Notes under the pieces: generated by a model
The model's database searches: none
The model's input: only the letters and a program-made list of their open reading frames with translations
What the model was told of the DNA's origin: nothing
Shown here: piece after piece, positions 1 through 9,377 of the stretch
How the letters are laid out: each line of letters starts with the position of its first letter
Numbering within the stretch: the first letter of the stretch is position 1
Program-made: the position numbers and the translations under genes
Assembly: GCA_009859145.1 (NCBI GenBank)
Contig: VRVR01000002.1
Location: forward strand, 310,001 to 374,000
DNA length: 64,000 nucleotides
Direction of reading: 5' to 3'
Source: Andalucia godoyi
Taxonomy: Eukaryota > Discoba > Jakobea > Jakobida > Andaluciidae

Positions 1-273
1 GTATGTGTCCTTTCTCCGGGGTTTGTAGATACAAACATTCGCAACCATGCATTTGGTGGAGACGGATCAAAGCCCACGACCGAGTATTCAAGCAAGGGGA
101 TGATGTCGGTCGACGAGTGCGTACACATTATGGAAACTGCCATTGCGCAGGGAAAGCGACAGGAGCTGTTTGAAACCAAGGCCAAGATCGGTGTCCTGCT
201 CAAGTACTGGGCACCCAACTTTTTCGACAAGATGACTCGTAACTCTGTGTTCAAAAAGGTTATTTCCGAATAA
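1..273 (+). CDS. Short-chain dehydrogenase/reductase, C-terminal part (5' end outside window)
   Basis: The reading frame is open from base 1 to a TAA at 271-273, giving 90 codons. It starts within a LSPGFVDTNIR segment, the typical SDR motif after the catalytic YxxxK, where the Pro-Gly and the following Thr line the cofactor pocket. The tail has the length and hydrophobic pattern (KYWAPNFFDKMTR) of membrane-associated DHRS7/DHRS7B-like SDRs. The Rossmann glycine motif and catalytic Tyr/Lys must lie upstream of the window. The substrate cannot be inferred. It is convergent with the NudC gene, with about 160 bp between stop codons. Confidence 0.75.
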   Translation, partial: VCVLSPGFVDTNIRNHAFGGDGSKPTTEYSSKGMMSVDECVHIMETAIAQGKRQELFETKAKIGVLLKYWAPNFFDKMTRNSVFKKVISE

Positions 274-436
274 ACAATGGGTGCGTGTATATATGGAGAG
301 TCTGCAAGAAGAAAGGGGGTGGGGGGGAAAGCAGGATTTTAAAGAAGGAAAAAAACCAGTAAAGGACATCAGCATACGCTGCGCATTGTTTTTAACTGAT
401 GTGATCACAGAGCTTGCGGGCCGCAACGGTCCTCTC

Positions 437-973
437 TTAGTTGATCTTTGCCTGTGAAAAATCCATCTCAGGATGGGAAGCCATGAACTTTTTGAGCATA
501 TCTTGCTTCTGTTCGTCCTCGACGGACGGAAGCCCCGCGGCCTTTCTTCGCTGGTTCTCCATCATCTTGAGCACAGTCTTTTGCGTTTCGCCGTCCAAAT
601 CCTGGATCTTGGAATTTTCAGGCTCGACTTTCGAAACATCAATCTCGGGTCCACCAACAATCAACCGCGGCCACCACTCCATATCCTTCACCTTTTGCAG
701 CGTCACCTGAACGGACTTGCGGTCAACAAGTGACCAAAACGAGTCGTCCGAATGCACCGTCTTGTGAAGCTGGCCTTCAAGAATTGGTGTCGACCCCTTG
801 AGTCCGACTTTGATGCGCGATGCCGTAATCACTACATCCAACGCCTTCGCAACCGTACCTTCAGGAACATCAACGTGCAATGTCACGTCTTGCAACGTCT
901 GCGTCCAGCGATAGCCCTCGCACACATCTCCGTTCTCGACTGGAACACGCTTTTCTGCACTGCTGGTGGACAT
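437..973 (-). CDS. NUDC: Nuclear migration protein NudC
   Basis: The 178-aa protein has a CS (p23/Hsp20-like) domain over roughly residues 20-110, including the YRWTQTLQDVTLHV start and the conserved WWPRLIVGGPEID segment. A NudC-type C-terminal helix containing QRRKAAGLPS and ending near MDFSQAKIN follows. NudC is an Hsp90-associated cochaperone that stabilises LIS1 and dynein components and acts in nuclear migration and cytokinesis. The N-terminal coiled coil of animal NUDC is absent, so this resembles the short fungal NudC form. An ATG at 973 begins the only complete frame. It is divergent from the thioesterase gene. Confidence 0.92.
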   Translation of the reverse strand: MSTSSAEKRVPVENGDVCEGYRWTQTLQDVTLHVDVPEGTVAKALDVVITASRIKVGLKGSTPILEGQLHKTVHSDDSFWSLVDRKSVQVTLQKVKDMEWWPRLIVGGPEIDVSKVEPENSKIQDLDGETQKTVLKMMENQRRKAAGLPSVEDEQKQDMLKKFMASHPEMDFSQAKIN

Positions 974-1284
974 CCCTCGGCTTGTGCTTTTGTCTACTCA
1001 GCTTTCCTTCTTGCAAAAAAGAACACGATTAGTAACCACTCACGGACTGCAGGCACAATGTTTGGTGACACGTCAGAACGTGCGTACTGAACTCCAGTGA
1101 CGAGGAACGTTCTGCTGTCGAATCTCGTCGATCTGGATTATCTCGAGACTTCGACTTTCCTTTTGGAAAAATGGACAAAAAAAAGGAGGGAAACAGCACG
1201 ACGACTGCGCAGGAAGCATGCATTAAGGGAAGAGCTGAAGGGAGCTGGAGTTGGATAATTGCTTGATCGATCGGAACGCACGAG
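974..1284. promoter_or_regulatory. Shared intergenic region between divergent NudC and thioesterase genes
   Basis: This 311-bp stretch separates two divergently transcribed start codons, so it should hold both promoters and 5' leaders. No TATA box or repeat stands out, and the open frames crossing it are not convincing as genes. Confidence 0.4.
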
Positions 1285-2119
1285 ATGGGATTGCAGTATT
1301 GGGGATCGCTTGGATACACGCTTGCAGAGATTCCGTTTCTTACAAAGTTTGATGTGCTTGATGAAGGAGTAATTCATCGGCGAGTCAGTCCGTTGCAGGT
1401 ATGCGCTGCTAGTCCTCCAGACCCCATAGATGCGCTTTACGTGTTCATGCAGTACTTACGTTTCGTTTCATTTCCGGGTTCTATTTTGGGGGAGGGGCTG
1501 TGCAGGTTGACATTTATGGGCACATGAACAACATGTGGTGGTTCCACGCTCTGGAGTGTGCTCGATGGAGCTGGGTGTATAGATGCGTATGGAAATTATT
1601 TTCTTCTGTTCTTCTTTTTTTCTTTTTCTTTTTTTTTCTTTCTTCTTCTTCTGCTTTTTTGCATTCAAGTGGCCAAAGAGCGGCATGATTCTGATGGGTT
1701 TGGTCTTGCACAAAGCTTAGGGCCTCGCGAAACATCTGAACGAGATGAAGCTGGGGGCAGTGGTTGCTGGTATTTCGTTTCGGTTTCAAAAAGAGCTGAA
1801 GCCGCTGCAGGCATACTCTGTCACATGCAAACTGATTTCGTTTGACAAGGACTGGTGGTACCTTCAGCAGACCGTCCGTTCAGGCGACAAGATATGCGGT
1901 TCTGGAATTGTGCGTTTTGCAGTCGTTGGAAAGAATGGCCGCGTCCCTTTGGATGTGTTCTTGAAGAAACTTGGATACGCGGATGAGAGACTTGAGCGGG
2001 TCCGACAGGAGTGCAGTCCGCTGACCATCGATGTCGTCCGTTCTTTCGCCGCCCATGACGCCGATCTTCGGCCAACGCCCTTGTTGCCAAAAGGAGGAAA
2101 AACGCAAAGCAAACTGTGA
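1285..2119 (+). CDS. THEM6: THEM6-like hotdog-fold thioesterase, three exons
   Basis: I read exons 1285-1398, 1506-1586 and 1721-2119, giving 197 aa. All junctions are phase 0 with GT-AG borders (donors GTATGC and GTATGG). Splicing joins SPLQ to VDIYGHMNNMWW, recreating the acyl-CoA thioesterase signature that THEM6 proteins carry as LDLLLHMNN. Exon 3 continues with the GISFRFQKELKPLQAY and DKDWWYLQQ strands. The length matches animal THEM6 (about 208 aa), and residues between the HMNN block and exon 3 keep the family spacing. The N-terminus is hydrophobic, which suggests membrane association. Without splicing the locus shows only fragmentary frames. The physiological substrate of THEM6 proteins is poorly defined. 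Confidence 0.75.
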
Positions 2120-2476
2120 AACTATTGTACGAAGTACACGATCCTCGAGAAAAAGTTGCAAAAAGCGTGGAATAGATAGAAAAATAGTATGTACTATGCT
2201 TTTCCCTGGAAGGAAAATCACCATGAACACATCAAAAACACACAAAACACACAAACAAATAAAAACAAAAGTCTGCACATGTCTCTTCGGAAAACGAAAA
2301 ACTGCCAACGAAGTTTTTTTTTTTTAAAAGAGAGAGAGAGAGCAACAGCAGTAGCAATGTGCGTGTCCAACGATTCAATAGGCACCAACCGAAAAAGTCA
2401 CTCACGGCTACGCTTCTTCCAGTAATAAGTCGCCGTTCACGCAAGTCGTTGTGTCGCCAGAAGAAGGGCCGGTCCG
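2120..2476. other. Convergent 3' intergenic region with short AG repeat
   Basis: This 357-bp AT-rich stretch lies between the converging thioesterase and flippase genes. It holds A-rich tracts, a T9 run and a short (AG)n repeat near 2331-2342. No coding signal is seen. It probably contains both 3' UTRs. Confidence 0.4.
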
Positions 2477-5400
2477 TCAAGTTCTCGCAGATCCGCCGGC
2501 AGATGGTGGTCTACCGACATCAATATTCTGTCGGGGCTGGCCAGGAGAAGACACGGATGCTCGAGCGTTTGCAGAAGCAGGCCGGGCCCCAGGAGTTGTG
2601 GGCGGCGCTCGCGAGTTCTCTCTTGCCGACAATGGGAACAATGCATTGCCACGTTCCTGCGAGAATGCAAAGCCCATATGGGCACCACGAGCCTTGTTAT
2701 GGAGATAAGTCGTGCCATGAACCGCGTGAACTGCCGCTCGGAAACGATTGCGAGCAGCCATCTGTCCATCCAATCCCTTGGTCTCTGGGCCTCCAGCTGC
2801 CTGAGACGCAGCAGAATCGCGAACCACGACTCCATCTTGCATCTTGACAATAGACTCGTCGGCCTTGATCGTTCCGGCAAGATACAGCCGTCGAAGAATA
2901 TATGCGATGTCTGGCATGGCAGACCAGTGCAAGCTGAGATACTTCAGGACAAATGATGGAATCATACAAACAACGCAAGTCAGCAGGACAGTCAACCAGA
3001 ACACCGCTGTGCCCGCGATTTCAAAGATCAAATGGAACTGTTGAACAGCATTCAACGATTCCAGGAATGAGACGGGGAATGCATTATACATGAGGTCAAA
3101 TGCCCACCAAGACAAGATTGTCAGAACAATAATCAGGCTGTTCCACCGCGTAATAAAACTGCTGGTCATCAACAATCGAAGATTCACCGTCATGCAGAGA
3201 ATTGTGTAGACAATTGTGCCAATGCCCCAGATGAAACCGGTGTCCAAACCATTGGCCTGTGTGGATGCTCCGTTATTGGCAAGGCCGTAGATTGCAGCAG
3301 GGATAAAGAAGATGCAAGCAGAATGGTAGAACCCTTCCAACAACCAAATGAAGAAGTTCTTGAACGAAAACGCATCTCCACGCTGCGAGGTATAGTAAAG
3401 TTCAGGATTCGCCATGGAAATGCTTGCCGGAACATCCTGGTCAAGAACGGCGAGGAACATAATCGGAAGGGAAGTGAAAATGACGTTGTAGAACGTGATG
3501 TGCCAAGAATCCAGCAACGTATTCGCACTGAACAATGAAAAGCATTGGAACCAAAACTGAACCAACGCAAACGCCATGTTCTTGTAAAAGGAATAGCAGA
3601 CAAGCTTGGCAATACGAACGAAATTCCACCGGCCGTGAACGACAAGAAGGCGTTGCAAAAATCGAAACTGCGCAATGGCATAGTCCGACGACATGACTGC
3701 CTGCATGCCCTCTTGACCGGAAATGCCGACACCGACATGCGCGGCCTGGATCATTGGAACATCATTCGCTCCGTCTCCAATGGCTAACGTCACAGTGCCC
3801 TTGACATTGTCCTTCACGAGTTGAACGACCAGCGACTTCTGCAGCGGCGACACACGGCAGCAGATAACCGATTTGCAATAAGCGGAAACTTTGAGGAATA
3901 AATCCCGGGCCACTTTCACGTCGGGATCCAATTCCTTGTTTGCAGCGGCATCAACACGCTTGGCACTAGAAGAAGTTCCAATGGTGAACGCCAGAGAATG
4001 TCCGTCAATGACAAGACCTCGCTCCCTCGCACCTTGTCCGCTCTCAATTGTTGCCAAATAGCGTTGAAGGCATGCTGTGACAGCCGCAACAGACGGCTCG
4101 TTCACAATCAACACGTCCATTTCAGTGTTCAGCAATGCACACGCAAATCCGATATTGATCGCAGTCTCCTGCTTGTCACCGGTCAACACCCAGATTTTGA
4201 TTCCAGCACGTGCAAGATTTGCAATGCAATCCGGAACTCCGGCTTGCAGCTTGTCCTCAATGGCCGTAGACCCCAGAAGATGCAAGTTCCTTTCAATCTT
4301 TTCACCACACGCATTGATTTTGTCTTCACGGCCATCCAAGGACACGGAAGCACGATAGTACTCCTCCGCCCACAACGTGTAAGCGGACTCTTCAATTTCG
4401 GTAACCGCAAGACACAACGTACGGAGACCCTCATCTGCAAACTGTTCCAAGTCGCGCTGACTTTCCGTTCGGAAGGCGGACTGTGAATGCAGGCGCTCAT
4501 AAATTACAGTATCAGCGCCTTTGCAATAAAGACGAATCTTCCCATCAGGACATCGGCAGAGGACTGACATGCGCTTTCGAGTCGAGTCGAACTCCAAAAC
4601 TTGCAAGATCTTAAACTCGAGGTCCATGAAGCCCTCACGCGTTCGCATGGACGGGTTATCGAAATAGTAGTCCCGAGGGTTGACCCGAACGAAGACGGAG
4701 TGCGGCGTTCTGGTGTGGAAATAGAATCCGAGGTTCTTTGCAGCGGCCACTAAAGCAGCTTCGTCCGGCGACGCAGCTTGGTAGATCATCTTCTCGGGAG
4801 TCTTCGGGTCCCCCTCGGGAATGACAGTGTGGCAAACAGCAAGAAGAGTTAGAAACTCGCGGAAAACACCGGCATTCGGCTGCGTGCACCATGCCCCGGA
4901 AGTAACTCGAGGATCATAAAAATTGAACCCTTTCTCAAAGCGCATGCCTGGAGGACGCTTATCCTCAGGAAGAGGTTTTCCAAGCCTGCGGGCAGCGGCC
5001 CGGCCAACTTCGGTTGATCCGGTACCAAATGCTGTCCCAGCAATAGAACACTTCAAAAACTCCATAACGTTGCACGTGAGAGTGCCTGTCTTGTCTGAAA
5101 AGATGTAATCGATCTGACCCAGCTCCTCTCCGAGATTCGACGTTCTCGCACGAGCGGGAGTATCGCTGTCCTCATGATACATTGCAGAATCAAGGTTGAT
5201 CAAGAGCGCATGAAAAACTTTGACCAGCTCCAAAGACACGTACAGTGAGATGGGAATCATGATGTTGTACAAAACCAAGAAAGAAAGGACCGAGAATGCA
5301 GCTCCGCCCGCAACGGACATACCACCCGTCAAGTAGAACATCTTGGGAACAACGAAATCTGCAAACATTCCATTTGCAAAGGCGCACATGATACAGAAGA

Positions 5401-6319
5401 ACGTAAGTATGCCAAAAAGAATGAAGATCATCCTGTTCATTTTCCTCTCTACTTGGGAGCGTTTTGACGGGGGGTCGTTGGAGTTCTGCATCAGCTTCGT
5501 ATCATGTCCAGTAAAAATGGCTAGACCACAAATCCAGTCCGTATTTCGAAGAGTGCAGCCTCGAAGAAGGATATTTCGAACAGAAACAGAAAACGGCTGG
5601 TCAAAACCTTCAATCACAATCTTTCCATCAAACGTATATAACGAATTGTTCGGTTTTTCACAGATCACAGAAGAGCGAAGCTGTGCGAATTCGGCAGGCG
5701 TCCGCAGTTTGCACGTAGCATCCAACGCATCCTTGACTTTCAAATTTGTCTCGCCGTCTAGATTCATAGTCTCGATGTAGCAGATGTGAGACACATCTGA
5801 CGATGCGAAGAACATGATGTCAGCAGGAAACTGCTGACCTTTTCTTACCATGACTATGTCTCCAACGGCGAGGTCCTTCCATTCAATCGTTTCCAGCTCA
5901 GACCCGCGAAGCACCTGAACAGATCGCGCATTCACTTGAGCATCCATCTGTGCTCGACGGTAATCCTCAACCGCTTCCTTGACCGCAGTGACGGAGAGCA
6001 CAAAAATCAGCGGCAAAACGGACGACCACCATGAAATAGGAGAAACACCAGGAATAAACTGGAGGATGGCAATCACCAAGAAGTACAAGTTCGCAGCACG
6101 AGAAAACTGTTCGAACAAGTTCTTCGGCAAAAACGTGAGAAGCGTGTACTTCGTTGTCCGAATTTCATTTCCAGCAAATTTCTGCGAAGTGTTGTATTCC
6201 ATGTCATTTGCCTTCAGCTGACGGAAATTCGCAAGATCTTCAGCATGGGGAGCGGCGGGGACGGCTTGTGAATTCTTGTTCAGATTCTGCATCTCCACAT
6301 CCTTCTTTTTCTGCGACAT
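2477..6319 (-). CDS. P4-type ATPase, phospholipid flippase
   Basis: The single-exon 1280-aa protein has the full P4-ATPase order. An N-terminal cytosolic tail precedes TM1-2, an actuator domain with DGET (about residue 190), and the phosphorylation motif DKTGTLT (about residue 408). A nucleotide-binding domain with KGADTVIYERL follows, then TGDKQETAINIGFA (about 720) and GDGANDVPMIQ (about 858), and six C-terminal TM segments. P4-ATPases, usually with a CDC50 beta subunit, move aminophospholipids from the exoplasmic to the cytosolic leaflet of Golgi, endosomal or plasma membranes. The last 150 residues are polar and Ser/Pro/Ala-rich, a likely regulatory tail. The ATG at 6319 gives a normal family N-terminus. 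Subfamily and lipid specificity cannot be fixed by eye. Confidence 0.96.
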   Translation of the reverse strand: MSQKKKDVEMQNLNKNSQAVPAAPHAEDLANFRQLKANDMEYNTSQKFAGNEIRTTKYTLLTFLPKNLFEQFSRAANLYFLVIAILQFIPGVSPISWWSSVLPLIFVLSVTAVKEAVEDYRRAQMDAQVNARSVQVLRGSELETIEWKDLAVGDIVMVRKGQQFPADIMFFASSDVSHICYIETMNLDGETNLKVKDALDATCKLRTPAEFAQLRSSVICEKPNNSLYTFDGKIVIEGFDQPFSVSVRNILLRGCTLRNTDWICGLAIFTGHDTKLMQNSNDPPSKRSQVERKMNRMIFILFGILTFFCIMCAFANGMFADFVVPKMFYLTGGMSVAGGAAFSVLSFLVLYNIMIPISLYVSLELVKVFHALLINLDSAMYHEDSDTPARARTSNLGEELGQIDYIFSDKTGTLTCNVMEFLKCSIAGTAFGTGSTEVGRAAARRLGKPLPEDKRPPGMRFEKGFNFYDPRVTSGAWCTQPNAGVFREFLTLLAVCHTVIPEGDPKTPEKMIYQAASPDEAALVAAAKNLGFYFHTRTPHSVFVRVNPRDYYFDNPSMRTREGFMDLEFKILQVLEFDSTRKRMSVLCRCPDGKIRLYCKGADTVIYERLHSQSAFRTESQRDLEQFADEGLRTLCLAVTEIEESAYTLWAEEYYRASVSLDGREDKINACGEKIERNLHLLGSTAIEDKLQAGVPDCIANLARAGIKIWVLTGDKQETAINIGFACALLNTEMDVLIVNEPSVAAVTACLQRYLATIESGQGARERGLVIDGHSLAFTIGTSSSAKRVDAAANKELDPDVKVARDLFLKVSAYCKSVICCRVSPLQKSLVVQLVKDNVKGTVTLAIGDGANDVPMIQAAHVGVGISGQEGMQAVMSSDYAIAQFRFLQRLLVVHGRWNFVRIAKLVCYSFYKNMAFALVQFWFQCFSLFSANTLLDSWHITFYNVIFTSLPIMFLAVLDQDVPASISMANPELYYTSQRGDAFSFKNFFIWLLEGFYHSACIFFIPAAIYGLANNGASTQANGLDTGFIWGIGTIVYTILCMTVNLRLLMTSSFITRWNSLIIVLTILSWWAFDLMYNAFPVSFLESLNAVQQFHLIFEIAGTAVFWLTVLLTCVVCMIPSFVLKYLSLHWSAMPDIAYILRRLYLAGTIKADESIVKMQDGVVVRDSAASQAAGGPETKGLDGQMAARNRFRAAVHAVHGTTYLHNKARGAHMGFAFSQERGNALFPLSARENSRAPPTTPGARPASANARASVSSPGQPRQNIDVGRPPSAGGSART

Positions 6320-6703
6320 TCCGCCTCGGAAGAGAATTCTTTATTCCTCGACGGAGTTGGAGAAGACAAAAAAAAAGACAAAACCAGGATGCCAACGAGA
6401 AAAAAACAGCAGAGAGACGCGGTTTCACAATGAACTTTATATATCACTCACGCTCACACGCACTCACTTACGCACAATCAAAATTTGCAGAAAACGGGAA
6501 CCCCAAACTCCAACGAAAGCACCCCTCCTTTTTGAGAAGGACGGGCAAAAAGCCTGCGGCAGGCAAAGCAACTGACATGACCAAAAGAAAAATCCGTGAT
6601 TCGGGAGAATCGGAGATTTGGCAGGACTGACAAGTCTCTCAAGTCACAAAACCAAATGAGTGTCAGTGCTTGTCAGTGTGTTTGTGCGTGTGCTTTGCCT
6701 GTG
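6320..6703. promoter_or_regulatory. Upstream region of the flippase gene
   Basis: This 384-bp region lies between the flippase start codon and repeat R1 copy A. It contains CA/CT-rich stretches near 6430-6480 and short TGTCAGTG-type direct repeats near 6660-6680. No gene is seen. Confidence 0.35.
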
Positions 6704-7386
6704 ACAACATGAATCATGACTGATCATCATCCGCGAAGCTGTCACCGAAGACAGATCCAAGCTACATGTTGTTTTCTTTTTTATTTCGGGGCCGAGCACC
6801 CACTCTTCAATGCAGATTGCTTTACATTAAAGGGTCATCGCAACCAACACATTCCCCAATCGATTCAACATTCAATAAATGAACGTTGGAGGAAACAGAA
6901 TGTGTGGTCGGCGGCGCTGCACATCGCATGCGCAATTCTCACGTGCGCATCGTGTTGCTGATTTTCAATGCGGTGTGACACATCGCGTCTGACGACGTGT
7001 TTGTCTTTGCTTCTTCTTGTTCTTTCACTTGAAAGCGCATTCCGAGCGCAATCGATCACATCTTCGCGATTTGACGACCATCCGCTTGCTCTCGACCTCC
7101 GACGAGAGGGGAATCAGCTGGTTTCTTGGTTCTCGGTGTCTTCGGGTTGAGTTTGTCGGGAAGATCCCTCCCTCTCTGGAGCCATGAGATGTTTTGTCTT
7201 TGATGAAAGGTGCTGCTTGAGGGTTCGATAGAAGAAAAGCAAACAGCAGGTAATAGAAAGGGGAAAAAGGGGGAAAAGGATGAAGAAAATTCTAGAGTTG
7301 ACTACGGTAAGAACATCGCGTCCCCCACCTCCAAACCACAACCAGACCAGATAAAACAAACTCTCGGATTTGATGTTCATACCACA
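6704..7386 (-). repeat. Dispersed repeat R1, copy A
   Basis: The reverse complement of this segment matches 23091-23740 (copy B) almost base for base over several hundred bases. Parts of it also match 40143-40540 (copy C). Shared landmarks in element orientation are GAACATC near the left end, a pyrimidine-rich TTCTTC/CCCCTTT tract, TGGCTCCAGAGAGGGAGG, and GATCTGTCTTCGGTGACAGC near the right end. Copies A and C share a GATTCATGTTGT right end. The element sits between the divergent flippase and FOP-like genes. It has no recognisable transposase or reverse transcriptase, so a non-autonomous mobile element is the simplest reading, but this is inference. Confidence 0.85.
6968..7150 (+). other. Conserved 60-codon ORF inside R1 copy A with signal-peptide-like start
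   Basis: An ATG-initiated frame encodes 60 residues. A basic N-terminus (MRCDTSR) is followed by a hydrophobic core (LTTCLSLLLLVLSLESAF), which looks like a signal peptide, and then about 35 polar residues. Copy B encodes the same 60 residues at 23348-23530 on the minus strand. The surrounding non-coding bases are just as conserved, so the identity reflects a recent repeat rather than protein selection. Copy C lacks the region. Coding status is doubtful. Confidence 0.2.
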
Positions 7387-7609
7387 AAAAAAAAACGGTC
7401 AGTCGTTTCAAGATCATCCGGCAAATGACAACTCTGACAAATTTGGTATTCATTTTTTTATATTAAATGGTACTCCGTTTTTGTTTTTTTTTGGTTTTTT
7501 TTGCTGGTTTTTTGTTTTGTTTTGGTGGAACAAAAGGAACCGGCCTGTCTGCACGAACATTTTCGACACTGCAGACCAGTTGACAATTGTGGATCCAACC
7601 AAAGCAGCC

Positions 7610-9337
7610 ATGGATAATCTGAAAGATCTGGTCATTAAGACTCTTGAATCGAAGGGAGTCCTTGGGAGGCTCAAGGCGGAGCTGCGATCCAGCGTGTATA
7701 ACGCCATCCAGGCAGAAGCCGACACCGAAAACATCAAGATTGCGCCATCGGAGCGCGCACATGCTCTCCACAGCGATGCAGACGCTTTATTTGCAGCTCA
7801 AATGATTTCCGAGTTCCTGGAGTTTTTCGGGCTTCAGTTTTCCAAGAGCGTATTCCTTCCAGAGGTTTCGATCAAAACGGAAAATACTCTCTCGGCAGAT
7901 GACTGTCGAAAGCAGCTCGGTCTCGATCTGGCTTCTCCCAGCACACAAACCGAGCCTGTCCTGCTGTCGCTCATGCATGCATACAGAAATCTTAAACAGT
8001 ATCGGTATGCTGCGAACGAGGATGAAGAATTTCAAATGTCGGACGATGAGGAGGGAAAGGGGAAGTCGAAGAGCAGCTCGGCAATCAGCACTGGTATTTC
8101 TGCCGCTCCTTCGGCTGCTGCGGTTCTTGCTGCAGCTGGAGTCACTTCCTCATCCGAAAACAAGACAAAGCCCTCTGTGGTCGGCCGCAGAGGTCATCAC
8201 CAACGGTCTATCTCCGATGCAGACGTGGTGCTAGATGATGTCCAGGTCGAGGACGATACACCGGCTGGCAAGCCGAATGTCGTTTCTGGCAATATCTCTT
8301 CGTCTTCCTCTACATCCCCATCTTCTTCGGCCCCAAAGCCCCACCACACGGTTTCGTTTGCGGTACCTTCGACCCGTTCTTCTACGTACGCAGTCAATGT
8401 GGACGACGACGGTGATGATGATGATGATGATGCCGAAACTGATGAAGAAGACGAAGTTGACGAGGTGCTGTCTTCGCCGTCTCCTGCAGTGCAGAATAGC
8501 GGTAACAACAACAACAATAACAACAACAACAACCATCTTGCCAGTGGTGTCAGCAACTCGAACAACGGCACAAACACAAACAACAATGCTGCTGTTGGTG
8601 GATCTTCACTGCTGTCTGGCGGTCTTTCCCACTTGCCTCCTTCCGGCAGTTCAAGCAGACCTGCTTCTTCTTCTTCTTCTTCTTCTTCTTCTTCCGGTAC
8701 CGTATCTGAATTGCCTCCCATTCGCGCAGGACTTAGTAAGTTGCCGCCATTGGGTGCTACCTTGCCGCCGCTGTCTGGTGCATCGTCAACTCTTGCTCCA
8801 GTCGGCACCTCTGGCCCTGCATCCTTTACTTCCTCGTCCTCCGTTTCCTCGACTCATGGCACGTCGACAGACGATGATGAACACGGCCTGTCGGATACAG
8901 TGCGAAGACAGCCCCCTGTCTCGAGGGCTACAGAGCCTGTAGTGGTGCCGGAGACCTTGAATGCGTCTTCTAAATCAGCAGATGACGATGCACACAGATT
9001 GGCGGAAATTGACCGGAAACTCCTCCGTCTTGGAGCCTCTACTGGTGACAACGAGTACTCGGACAATGAGTTTGAGGATATCTCCGAAGAAATCCCCTCA
9101 GATGCAGAAGTTGTTGATGACGATGATGTTCCGGTAATTCGTCAGTCTCGGAGAACGAACGGGAGCGAGGAGAGCGTTGATCAGTCTCGAAGTGTGTTGG
9201 GATCTTTCACCGATCGGTCCGTTGATGGCTCTGAATTGCAGCATCTTGACCATCTTGAGGATGTAGAGCGCAGCGCCAGCGTCGAATCGGAGTCTTACAG
9301 AAAAGAGGATCCGGAAGATGACGATGATTATTTCTAA
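7610..9337 (+). CDS. FOP/FGFR1OP-like centrosomal protein with LisH-type N-terminus
   Basis: I choose the ATG at 7610 (575 aa) because the conserved block begins there, although the frame is open further upstream through a T-rich leader. Residues 1-130 (DLVIKTLESKGVLGRLKAELRSSVY ... LFAAQMISEFLEFFGLQFSKSVFLPE) match the dimerising LisH-containing N-terminus shared by FOP/CEP43, FOPNL and plant TON1. Family members anchor proteins at centrosomes or basal bodies and act in ciliogenesis. The remaining 440 residues are low complexity, with acidic runs, an Asn run near 8505-8531, Ser runs near 8668-8695 and PPL(S/G) repeats. The C-terminus is acidic (EDPEDDDDYF). Repeat R2 begins 41 bp after the stop. 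Confidence 0.8.
   Translation: MDNLKDLVIKTLESKGVLGRLKAELRSSVYNAIQAEADTENIKIAPSERAHALHSDADALFAAQMISEFLEFFGLQFSKSVFLPEVSIKTENTLSADDCRKQLGLDLASPSTQTEPVLLSLMHAYRNLKQYRYAANEDEEFQMSDDEEGKGKSKSSSAISTGISAAPSAAAVLAAAGVTSSSENKTKPSVVGRRGHHQRSISDADVVLDDVQVEDDTPAGKPNVVSGNISSSSSTSPSSSAPKPHHTVSFAVPSTRSSTYAVNVDDDGDDDDDDAETDEEDEVDEVLSSPSPAVQNSGNNNNNNNNNNHLASGVSNSNNGTNTNNNAAVGGSSLLSGGLSHLPPSGSSSRPASSSSSSSSSSGTVSELPPIRAGLSKLPPLGATLPPLSGASSTLAPVGTSGPASFTSSSSVSSTHGTSTDDDEHGLSDTVRRQPPVSRATEPVVVPETLNASSKSADDDAHRLAEIDRKLLRLGASTGDNEYSDNEFEDISEEIPSDAEVVDDDDVPVIRQSRRTNGSEESVDQSRSVLGSFTDRSVDGSELQHLDHLEDVERSASVESESYRKEDPEDDDDYF
8505..8695 (+). repeat. Coding triplet repeats (AAC)n and (TCT)n
   Basis: AAC triplets near 8505-8531 encode polyasparagine and TCT triplets near 8668-8695 encode polyserine. 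Both lie within the disordered C-terminal half of the FOP-like protein. Such tracts are slippage-prone and probably vary in length between strains. Confidence 0.85.
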
Positions 9338-9377
9338 CAGAGGCGAGTCTTCCATTGCGAATATGTCTCTCGTTTAC

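Noticed and set aside
7114-7380. 88-codon minus-strand ORF in R1 copy A (also seen in copy C)
   Set aside because: Copy B breaks this frame by small indels in homopurine tracts, so it behaves as non-coding repeat sequence.
8197-8808. 203-codon minus-strand ORF across the FOP-like gene
   Set aside because: It is the reverse reading of triplet repeats that encode Asp, Asn and Ser on the plus strand.
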